Assembly: GCF_000298075.1 (NCBI RefSeq)
Contig: NZ_JH815594.1
Coordinates: 126,004-190,003, forward strand
DNA length: 64,000 bases
DNA from: Staphylococcus massiliensis CCUG 55927
GTDB lineage: Bacteria > Bacillota > Bacilli > Staphylococcales > Staphylococcaceae
Direction: 5' to 3'
Within the stretch, counting starts at the first letter, position 1; every line of letters starts with the position of its first letter. The notes below the pieces were generated by a model. It was not told where the DNA came from and searched no databases. It saw only the letters and a program-made list of their open reading frames with translations. Shown one piece after another: positions 36,281-42,745 of this stretch. Made by a program: the position numbers and the translations under genes.

Positions 36281-36958
36281 TTATTTAGTCGGAACTGGCC
36301 AAGTTTCCATGTTTTCAGCCATGTCCCAGAACATGTACTCGAAGTAACTTGTGCGCACGATGATGTCTTCAAGCTCTTGAAGTTGCGCCTCAGTCTTGCC
36401 TTCAGCCGCACGGTTCATAAGCTCGATGCAATCCTCTTTGAACTGCGTGAACTCGTCAGATGCGTACATCTTAATCCATTCGCCGTAAAGTTCATGATCA
36501 CGAGCGCCTTCGATTTCATCTAGTTTCAATCCAATATAATTGTAACTCCACGTACACGTTAAGACCGCAGCAATCACGTTCTCGATTCCGCCGCGCTGCG
36601 CTAAATTCAACATATAACTTGTGTAAGCACTTGTCGTCGCAGCAGGCTTCGTGTCCTCTAGCATTTCAGGTTCGATACCAAATTTCTGCGCGTATTGACG
36701 ATGTAAATCCATCTCAATGTTAAGCGTCCCATGCACAAGCTCACTGTACGTCGTCATCATCGATAAATCCGTAGACTTCTGAACCCCAATCGCGAACAGG
36801 CGCGCATACTCGATTAAATAAATATAATCTTGCTTCATCCAATGCATAAATTTCTCTTTATCAAGCGTCCCATCGCCAATCCCTTTCACGAAAGGATGCT
36901 CAAGGTAAGACGCCCAAATTGGTTCCACTCGTTTAAAAACGCGATCCGTAAATGCCAT
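36281..36958 (-). CDS. tenA: Thiaminase II / aminopyrimidine aminohydrolase
   Basis: 225 residues with TenA features: WASYLEHPFVKGIGDGTLDKEKFMHWMKQDYIYLIEYARLFAIG at the start, a Cys in VLTCTWSYNYIG near 136 as the likely catalytic Cys, and SYFEYMFWDMAENMETWP at the end (catalytic Glu). It salvages thiamine breakdown products. In many staphylococci tenA heads a tenA-thiD-thiM-thiE operon; here no thi gene follows and no TPP riboswitch is evident upstream. GGGGG precedes the ATG. Confidence 0.93.
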   Translation of the reverse strand: MAFTDRVFKRVEPIWASYLEHPFVKGIGDGTLDKEKFMHWMKQDYIYLIEYARLFAIGVQKSTDLSMMTTYSELVHGTLNIEMDLHRQYAQKFGIEPEMLEDTKPAATTSAYTSYMLNLAQRGGIENVIAAVLTCTWSYNYIGLKLDEIEGARDHELYGEWIKMYASDEFTQFKEDCIELMNRAAEGKTEAQLQELEDIIVRTSYFEYMFWDMAENMETWPVPTK

Positions 36959-37067
36959 GTTAGATACCCCCGTAAATTAATATAACTGTCATTTAAGTAT
37001 ATCACGATGTGAAATTCTTAATCATTTGAAAAGCCCTTTGGGATTACGGGGTGTTGTATAAAGGCGG

Positions 37068-37106
37068 GCCATGTTACATTGTTTACCCCAGTCATTGTAA
37101 TAAGGA
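37068..37106. repeat. Isolated array-type unit with flanks inverted around the centre
   Basis: GCCATG-TTACATTGTTT-(5 nt)-CAGTCATTGTAA-TAAGGA. The centre has the orientation of array A units, but the flanks (GCCATG on the left, TAAGGA on the right) are the reverse complement of array A flanks. A separate hairpin, GAAAATTTTCG-TAAC-CGAAAATTTC, follows at 37105-37130. Confidence 0.85.
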
Positions 37107-37186
37107 AAATTTTCGTAACCGAAAATTTCTCATTATTTAAATCGATCGAGTAAGTATTGATTTAGATTTCGAAATGGTCACGGGGC

Positions 37187-37340
37187 CGTTATGCGATTGT
37201 TTTATTTTTCTTTCGCACAACGGCCCCCTTATGCGATTGTTTTTACTTTCTTTCGCACAATGGCCCCCTTATGCGATTGTTTCAATTTTCTTTCGCACAA
37301 TGGCCACCTTATGCGATTGTTTCAAATTTCTTTAGTCTAA
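37187..37340. repeat. Tandem array C, four 40-bp quasi-palindromic units
   Basis: ATGCGATTGT recurs at 37191, 37231, 37271 and 37311, exactly 40 bp apart. A unit reads CCTTA-TGCGATTGTTT-(spacer)-TTTCTTTCGCA-CAATGGCC, with TGCGA/TCGCA arms. The surrounding 563-bp gap between tenA and the efflux gene also holds the isolated unit (37068), a TTTGAAAAGCCCTTTGGG motif (37025-37042) and a terminator. Confidence 0.95.
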
Positions 37341-37451
37341 CGAACACCCTTCGATACACAATTCCCTTAAATGGTCGCAATTCCCTTAAAGGAATTGCAT
37401 CCTTTTTAACCAAAAATTCTACGTCATCCCCTCCCTCCAACGAAAGCAGAA

Positions 37452-37515
37452 AAAAGCACAACACGATGATGCTGTAGTCCCCTAAACTACATAAGCATCT
37501 GTGTTGTGCTTTAAA
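37452..37515 (-). terminator. Terminator of the efflux operon
   Basis: AAAGCACAACAC and GTGTTGTGCTTT form a 12-bp stem, with ATGCT/AGCAT and GTAG/CTAC inside; T residues follow on the minus strand. Confidence 0.9.
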
Positions 37516-37521
37516 ATTTAT

Positions 37522-39243
37522 CTATTCATGAGAAATATAGTGTGATTTGCCTTTTAAAAAGAGACTTAAAACTAAGGCAATAAAGCTTAACGCGGTTGCG
37601 ACCCAGAATGCACTATTGATGCCGTGTACTGACGCTAATTTCATAACGTATTCTATCAGCACGTTGGTACCTTGTTCTTGGCCACCCATACCTTCAGCAA
37701 GTTCGCGTAATCGATCTTGTATCATAGGATTTGTTTTATCGAGATCTTGTGCGTAAGTTGCTTGGTATTGAGTAGTTTGTTGCGTCATTACGGTAACTAA
37801 GATTGCTGTACCGATAGAACCACCTAGTTGACGTAACGTGTTAACTAAGGCGTTACCATGTGGAATTAGGCGTTGTGGTAAAGCGTTCATACCTGCAGTC
37901 ATAATCGGCATCATGATAAAGCTCATACCGAATGAGCGAATCACATAAATAAGCACGATTTGGCTATACGGTGTATCCATGTTCAGTTTGGTTAACTCCC
38001 ATGTACCGTAAGTCATGATCGCAAGGCCTACTATCGCAAGTGGTTTGATACCAATCATATCTAGTAATTTACCAGCGATAGGACCCATTAAGCCCATCAC
38101 AAGTGCACCAGGTAGCAGAAGTAAACCTGAATCTAATGCACTGAAACCTCTTAAGTTTTGGAGGTAAATTGGTAGTAATAACATACCACCGAATAAACTC
38201 ATCATTGTAATAATGTTAATTGTTGACGTAAGTGTGTAACCAGAATATTTTAGTACTTCAAAGTTCAACATTGGAGCACGCATAGACATTTCTCTAAATA
38301 CGAATAAAATCGTGAAGATAATACCAATGATAAATGTCACGATAATTTTGATTGAGCCCCAACCGTCATTTCCGGCTTCACTAAACCCGTATAATAAAGC
38401 ACCAAAGCCGAGCGTACTAAATATGATGCCTAAAATATCGGCTTTAGGATTTGTCGTTTCTTGATAAACTTTAAACCAAATATAACCAAGTAGTAACGCG
38501 ATTAAACCTACGATAAACATACCGTAGAACATAATATTCCAGTGGTAATTTTCAACGATATAACCTGATAGCGTCGGACCGATGGCTGGTGCTAAAATCA
38601 TTGCTACACCAAGTAAGCCCATTGCGGCACCACGACGTTCAGGTGGAAATATTGTCATAAATACGTTCGTACCAAGTGGCATTAATACACCAGCACCAAT
38701 CGCTTGTAAGACACGGCCGACCATCATAATAGGGAAACTACCGGCTAGGCCACAAACGAGTGAACCGAGTGTAAATAATGTCATCGCAACTAAGAAGAGT
38801 TTGCGGTACGTATATTTATTGAATAAAAAGGCACTAATTGGAATTAAGATACCATTTACCAACATAAATCCTGTCATTAACCACTGACCTGTTGAGTTTG
38901 AAATACTGAAATCATTAATCATTACAGGTAATGCAGTATTTAATAACGTTTGGTTTAAGATCGCAATGAACATACCGAAGATCATAGCGACAAGAATTTG
39001 CCATTTCGAAATGCCTTTTCCGAAAGTGAAGGCTGCCGCTTTAGATTTAGCACTTTCATTTACAGATTCATCTTCCGAGTCATCTATGCTAAACGATTTG
39101 TTGTAATCGTCGTTTGTACGCTTCGTATTATGAGAAGTTTGCTTAGCTTTCTTCTTCTTACCGTTCTTGATTAAAAGAAAGTTAAGTCCAGCAATTAAGA
39201 GTAACGCCACTATGACGTATAAAATGACGATGGTCATATTCAT
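37522..39243 (-). CDS. DHA2-family drug efflux transporter (EmrB/LmrB-like)
   Basis: 573 residues, fourteen membrane segments. Residues ~25-70 are an unusual charged insert (KKKAKQTSHNTKRTNDDYNKSF, SIDDSEDESVNES) after an extra first membrane segment. Motifs: TGFMLVNGILIPISAFLFNKYTYRKLF (motif A-like), GRVLQAIGAGVLMPLG (motif B), GAAMGLLGVAMILAPAIGPTLSGYIVE (motif C). It exports drugs or lipids by proton exchange. It forms an operon with the HlyD-like gene upstream (12 bp apart) and the divergent TetR gene likely regulates it. Confidence 0.92.
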   Translation of the reverse strand: MNMTIVILYVIVALLLIAGLNFLLIKNGKKKKAKQTSHNTKRTNDDYNKSFSIDDSEDESVNESAKSKAAAFTFGKGISKWQILVAMIFGMFIAILNQTLLNTALPVMINDFSISNSTGQWLMTGFMLVNGILIPISAFLFNKYTYRKLFLVAMTLFTLGSLVCGLAGSFPIMMVGRVLQAIGAGVLMPLGTNVFMTIFPPERRGAAMGLLGVAMILAPAIGPTLSGYIVENYHWNIMFYGMFIVGLIALLLGYIWFKVYQETTNPKADILGIIFSTLGFGALLYGFSEAGNDGWGSIKIIVTFIIGIIFTILFVFREMSMRAPMLNFEVLKYSGYTLTSTINIITMMSLFGGMLLLPIYLQNLRGFSALDSGLLLLPGALVMGLMGPIAGKLLDMIGIKPLAIVGLAIMTYGTWELTKLNMDTPYSQIVLIYVIRSFGMSFIMMPIMTAGMNALPQRLIPHGNALVNTLRQLGGSIGTAILVTVMTQQTTQYQATYAQDLDKTNPMIQDRLRELAEGMGGQEQGTNVLIEYVMKLASVHGINSAFWVATALSFIALVLSLFLKGKSHYISHE

Positions 39244-39255
39244 ACGATGACCCCC

Positions 39256-39903
39256 TTAATTTTTATGAATGCGTACTTCAGCATTCATCCCCGGAACTAC
39301 GTGATCTTCTGGTAATGAATCAAGTTCAATTTTTACTGGAACGACTTGAGAAACTTTAGTATAGTTACCATCACTATTAGATGAAGGCATAAGTGAGAAG
39401 CTTGATGCTGTTGCCTTACCAACGCGTTTAACTTCACCATTTACTGTAGATTTTTGACCATCAATTGTAACATCTACATCTTGGCCTTCTTCAACGTCTT
39501 TAATACTATTTTCATCTACATTTGCAGTAATATATAAATCATCTAAGTTATATGCATAAGCGAAAGGCTTACCTGCTTGTACCATGCTACCTTCTTTAGC
39601 TTCGGATTTAACGATAGTTCCTTTATTTGGCATTTTAATCTCATTCTTTTGAGGTGAACCATCTTTACCTTGTCCCATTACTTCTGCAACTTTATCATCT
39701 TTATCAAAAGTCTTGTTCTCTTCTAACTCTGTTGATTTCACTTGACCAGGTGTCGGACTAGAAATCTTCATTTGCTCGCCATCGACTTTCGCATTATCTG
39801 TCTTCACAAAATTCGTTGCTTCACTATAAAAGTGAAATCCAACAATACCGATAATTGCTAATAATGCAATCGTGACGATATTTGCGATAATTAACTTCTT
39901 CAT
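39256..39903 (-). CDS. HlyD/EmrA-like membrane-fusion subunit
   Basis: 215 residues: one N-terminal membrane segment (MKKLIIANIVTIALLAIIGIVGFHFY), then a biotinyl-lipoyl-like beta domain (KVDGEQMKISSPTPGQVKSTELEENKTFDKDDKVAEVMG, GTIVKSEAKEGSMVQAGKPFAYAYN) and barrel part ending LPEDHVVPGMNAEVRIHKN. It lacks the long coiled coil of Gram-negative EmrA, as is usual in staphylococci. AGGAGG precedes the ATG. It is the first gene of the efflux operon. Confidence 0.9.
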   Translation of the reverse strand: MKKLIIANIVTIALLAIIGIVGFHFYSEATNFVKTDNAKVDGEQMKISSPTPGQVKSTELEENKTFDKDDKVAEVMGQGKDGSPQKNEIKMPNKGTIVKSEAKEGSMVQAGKPFAYAYNLDDLYITANVDENSIKDVEEGQDVDVTIDGQKSTVNGEVKRVGKATASSFSLMPSSNSDGNYTKVSQVVPVKIELDSLPEDHVVPGMNAEVRIHKN

Positions 39904-39916
39904 CGATTTAACCTCC

Positions 39917-39934
39917 TAAAGTAAATTTACTTTA
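39917..39934. promoter_or_regulatory. Perfect 18-bp palindrome, likely TetR operator
   Basis: TAAAGTAAATTTACTTTA lies just upstream of the emrA-like ribosome site, between the efflux operon and the divergent TetR gene. A second partial copy (ATAAAAGG-TTACTTTAT, 39941-39957) follows. Position and symmetry fit a TetR dimer site. Confidence 0.75.
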
Positions 39935-40029
39935 TAAATTATAAAAGGTTACTTTATGAATTAAAACCAACAATTCAAATGAATGTGTTGGAATAAGATT
40001 TCTAGTATAATGAGTAACGGTGAATAGAT

Positions 40030-40581
40030 ATGAAAAAACAAGCTCGTAAACGTATTATCCATAACATGGTTGTATTACTTGAGACATATCCTATGGATGA
40101 CATTACAATTAAAATGATATGTGCGTATAGCGATATTAACCGCTCTACGTTCTATGCCTATTTCGAAGATAAATATGAACTTGTGAATACCATCAAGAAC
40201 ATACATCTTGATCGTTATCGTAAATTAATGAGATTCGTATATTTTAACTTCGATATTTTTAGAAACAATCCGGACAAGGTCACGCAGTTATATCGCATTG
40301 TGTTTAAATATTTAAAGCGATACCAAACCTTTTTCAAAGCAATCATTGTCACGCACCCGAACGAAGCCTTGATTCGCTCTTATATGAAACTATCACATCG
40401 TGGTTATCATAAAATTCTAAGTGACCTAACGAATATTAAGCATGTCGACTATCAGGTTCAATTTAATTTAGGTGGTCAAATGGCCATTATTTATACTTGG
40501 CTAAAAAATGATACGAAAGAATCACCTGAAGAAATGGCGCAATTACTTTATCAACGCTTAACAACCCGTAAGCCAAATTAA
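40030..40581 (+). CDS. TetR family regulator of the efflux operon
   Basis: 183 residues. N-terminal HTH with RKRIIHNMVVLLETYPMDDITIKMICAYSDINRSTFYAYFEDKYEL (recognition region residues ~28-48), then a C-terminal helical ligand domain of the TetR_C_7-like type (LKRYQTFFKAIIVTHPNEALI). The start has only a weak ribosome site (GGTG 7 nt upstream). It is divergent from the efflux genes, with the 18-bp palindrome between them. Confidence 0.9.
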   Translation: MKKQARKRIIHNMVVLLETYPMDDITIKMICAYSDINRSTFYAYFEDKYELVNTIKNIHLDRYRKLMRFVYFNFDIFRNNPDKVTQLYRIVFKYLKRYQTFFKAIIVTHPNEALIRSYMKLSHRGYHKILSDLTNIKHVDYQVQFNLGGQMAIIYTWLKNDTKESPEEMAQLLYQRLTTRKPN

Positions 40582-40616
40582 AAGCACCCCAGTTTCTACT
40601 AATCACTGGGATGCTT
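40582..40616. terminator. Bidirectional terminator between tetR and GNAT gene
   Basis: AAGCACCCCAGT and ACTGGGATGCTT form the stem. It overlaps the final codons of the convergent acetyltransferase gene. Confidence 0.8.
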
Positions 40617-41169
40617 GACGTTTAAAGTAGTCTTCTCGCGTTAAACTACGTATACAATAGTCAACAACGTTACCTTTAACTTTGACGTAACTTGGTAGTA
40701 CACCTCTATACCGCATATTTAACCGCTTCAAGACACGTTCTGACGCCGTATTATTGACGTCATGGAACGCATGCATTTCATTAAGGTTCAAGACTTCAAA
40801 TCCGAGCTCTAATAATTTAGAAGCCGCTTCGTGCATGTAACCTAAACCGGTGTATGCTTTGTTTAGGACGTAGCCAAGTTCGCCCGTAGCATTCTCCGCG
40901 TCTACGCGTATATCGATAGCACCTATGACGCGTGCGTTACTTTTAAGTTCCAAGGCATATTTACCTAAAGGTGCCCCCATGTAGTACGCTGCGATGGTAT
41001 GTCGACTATCTTCAACCGATGTATGTCTTTCGAAAGTGACAAACCGTGCTGTTTCATCATCGCTCGCATACGTATATAAATCTTCCGCATCACTTAACTT
41101 AAACGGGCGTAGCTTTAAGCGATCGGTTTCTAAAACAATATGTTCTGCAAGTTTAAGTTCAACTGACAT
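40603..41169 (-). CDS. GNAT family N-acetyltransferase (RimJ/RimL type)
   Basis: 188 residues with the RimL-like pattern: LETDRLKLRPFKLSDAEDLYTYASDDETARFVTFERH at the start, IGAIDIRVDAENATGELGYVLNKAYTGLGYMHEAASKLLELGFEVLNLNEMHAFHDVNNTASERVLKRLNMRYRGVLP (acetyl-CoA and substrate region). The acetyl acceptor is unknown. GGGGGAG precedes the ATG. Confidence 0.9.
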   Translation of the reverse strand: MSVELKLAEHIVLETDRLKLRPFKLSDAEDLYTYASDDETARFVTFERHTSVEDSRHTIAAYYMGAPLGKYALELKSNARVIGAIDIRVDAENATGELGYVLNKAYTGLGYMHEAASKLLELGFEVLNLNEMHAFHDVNNTASERVLKRLNMRYRGVLPSYVKVKGNVVDYCIRSLTREDYFKRQASQ

Positions 41170-41255
41170 CGTGCTCCCCCTTTTTAACAGTTATTAAAAT
41201 TAAATATAAGTGAAATGTTCTGAATTTTCAATCTTTTAACTTCATTATCTATGAA

Positions 41256-41310
41256 AAGACCTTAAGATTTAAAAGTGCATTTAAACATGACTTCTAAAAC
41301 TTAAGGCCTT
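41256..41310 (-). terminator. Possible terminator of tcaA
   Basis: AAGACCTTAAG and CTTAAGGCCTT pair (one mismatch) across an AT-rich loop right after the tcaA stop. The T-run is short. Confidence 0.5.
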
Positions 41311-41318
41311 CAATCATT

Positions 41319-42425
41319 CTATGAGAATAATTCTTTTAATTTATGCGTTAAACTATTCTTCTCTTTTTCTTCTTTTTCTTTCTTTTCAACATATTGATTA
41401 ATTTCATCTTGATCAAAGTCTAAAGTTATCGATGTCTTTTTCTCGAGCTGGGCTTTTCTTAAACTAACCGTTTCGGTCTTAAATTGCTTATCCTTAGCTT
41501 TACCAATCGCTGAAATTTTTATCTCATGATTTAACGGATAAGGACCGTACAGTTTATCCGCATCATACTCTTGTTCTTTATCATTTATCGTTACTTTTAC
41601 AGATTTATCTTTAATCTTATCTGCGTGATTCAACTTAATATCTAAATTTGCTTCCTTAAATTCTTCTTGAACAGGAATTGTGTCGGCTTCGCCATCGTTA
41701 TAATCGAATTTAAGCTTTCCTTTAAACGTACCTTTATCTGTCTCACGCTTTGCCTCGAGTTCATACTCACCTGGAATATAGTTACCAAGAACAATTTGTT
41801 CATATGCCTTACCTACGACAGTCTTCGTCTTCCCATCATTGTGGAAATGATACGTTGAATCTTCCTCAGGTTTTACAACCGCTTGTTTCGTAGGCGCTCG
41901 GAAGCTTAAGTTATCAAATAAAAAGTAACGACGTCCGTTCTTACTAATACGTAAGACTTTATGATCTTTAACTTTTGGTGACGTGACAAAGTAAGCCACA
42001 CTTTTATTGTTATCAAGCTTGTCAATCGTGCTATATACGTCTTCTTTATAATTTTCGATACCAACACGTTCTTTAATATATTTCGCATAGGCTTTTGCTT
42101 CTTCTTTACTAACCTTTGATTCTTTAGTACTTAAAATGTAGGACAATCTTTGCGTGTCGTTATGTTCAATTGAATTAATTAACGTCTTCGCTTGAGCTTT
42201 TGGTGAATTAAAATTACTCAATAAAATAAATAGTATAAGTAATAAAATGAGAATGAATAAACCGATACCAAGTGGAATGATTTTTTTAATAGAAGGTTTT
42301 TTGGATGTATATTTTTGTCTTCGGTTAAAATCATCTTGATTTTGGTCTACATCAACACGTTTCCCACAATATGTACATAATAGTTGGTCGTCTTTTAATG
42401 GTTCATTACAATATGGACACTTCAT
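41319..42425 (-). CDS. tcaA: TcaA-type membrane protein without the C-terminal domain
   Basis: 368 residues. Zinc ribbon at the start (MKCPYCNEPLKDDQLLCTYCG, C3/C6 and C17/C20), membrane segment (IIPLGIGLFILILLLILFILL, ~45-66), then extracellular domains that resemble S. aureus TcaA closely (RISKNGRRYFLFDNLSFRAPTKQAVVKP, KLYGPYPLNHEIKISAIGKAKDK). It ends VEKKEKEEKEKNSLTHKLKELFS; as I remember it, S. aureus TcaA (460 residues) continues with an NTF2-like domain of ~85 residues. TcaA is linked to teicoplanin sensitivity. The ATG at 42425 suits the GAGG site better than the two upstream. Confidence 0.88.
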   Translation of the reverse strand: MKCPYCNEPLKDDQLLCTYCGKRVDVDQNQDDFNRRQKYTSKKPSIKKIIPLGIGLFILILLLILFILLSNFNSPKAQAKTLINSIEHNDTQRLSYILSTKESKVSKEEAKAYAKYIKERVGIENYKEDVYSTIDKLDNNKSVAYFVTSPKVKDHKVLRISKNGRRYFLFDNLSFRAPTKQAVVKPEEDSTYHFHNDGKTKTVVGKAYEQIVLGNYIPGEYELEAKRETDKGTFKGKLKFDYNDGEADTIPVQEEFKEANLDIKLNHADKIKDKSVKVTINDKEQEYDADKLYGPYPLNHEIKISAIGKAKDKQFKTETVSLRKAQLEKKTSITLDFDQDEINQYVEKKEKEEKEKNSLTHKLKELFS

Positions 42426-42680
42426 CATTACACCTCTTTTCATGACTGATACTTCGAAGCAATTTGTATACTTTTAAACCTTTATAATGATGACGGTTTA
42501 TGTTCAAAATTTCAATCATACTTAAGTTGGATATTGAATATAGGACAATATATTTTTATTTACACAATATAATTATACCACGTTTTCATCTTAAACTTTT
42601 TTTAAAATAAATGACATACCCTTGATAAAAATAACACGATATTTACACAGAATCCGACTTGAGTCCTAATTTCTGAAATA

Positions 42681-42700
42681 TAGTTGACACATATCAACTA
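42681..42700. promoter_or_regulatory. Perfect palindrome upstream of the MMPL gene
   Basis: TAGTTGA and TCAACTA are perfect 7-bp arms around CACATA, 46 bp before the MMPL start. It includes a TTGACA that could be a -35 element (42684-42689), though no good -10 box lies 17 bp on. The dyad fits a TetR-type regulator; no TetR gene is adjacent. The gap (42426-42745) holds no gene. Confidence 0.6.
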
Positions 42701-42745
42701 ATATTGTAAAGTTTCTATATCAGTTTTTATAAAGGGAGGAAAAGT

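Noticed and set aside
36960..37060. TPP riboswitch upstream of tenA
   Set aside because: No CUGAGA-type element or matching helices seen.
37522..40581. Horizontally acquired resistance island
   Set aside because: No integrase, transposase or attachment repeats flank the efflux genes, and codon usage resembles that of the neighbours; similar gene pairs are part of staphylococcal core genomes.
42684..42712. Housekeeping promoter for the MMPL gene using TTGACA at 42684
   Set aside because: No acceptable -10 box lies 16-18 bp downstream; only TTGTAA at 14 bp and CTATAT at 25 bp. The TTGACA is more simply part of the dyad.
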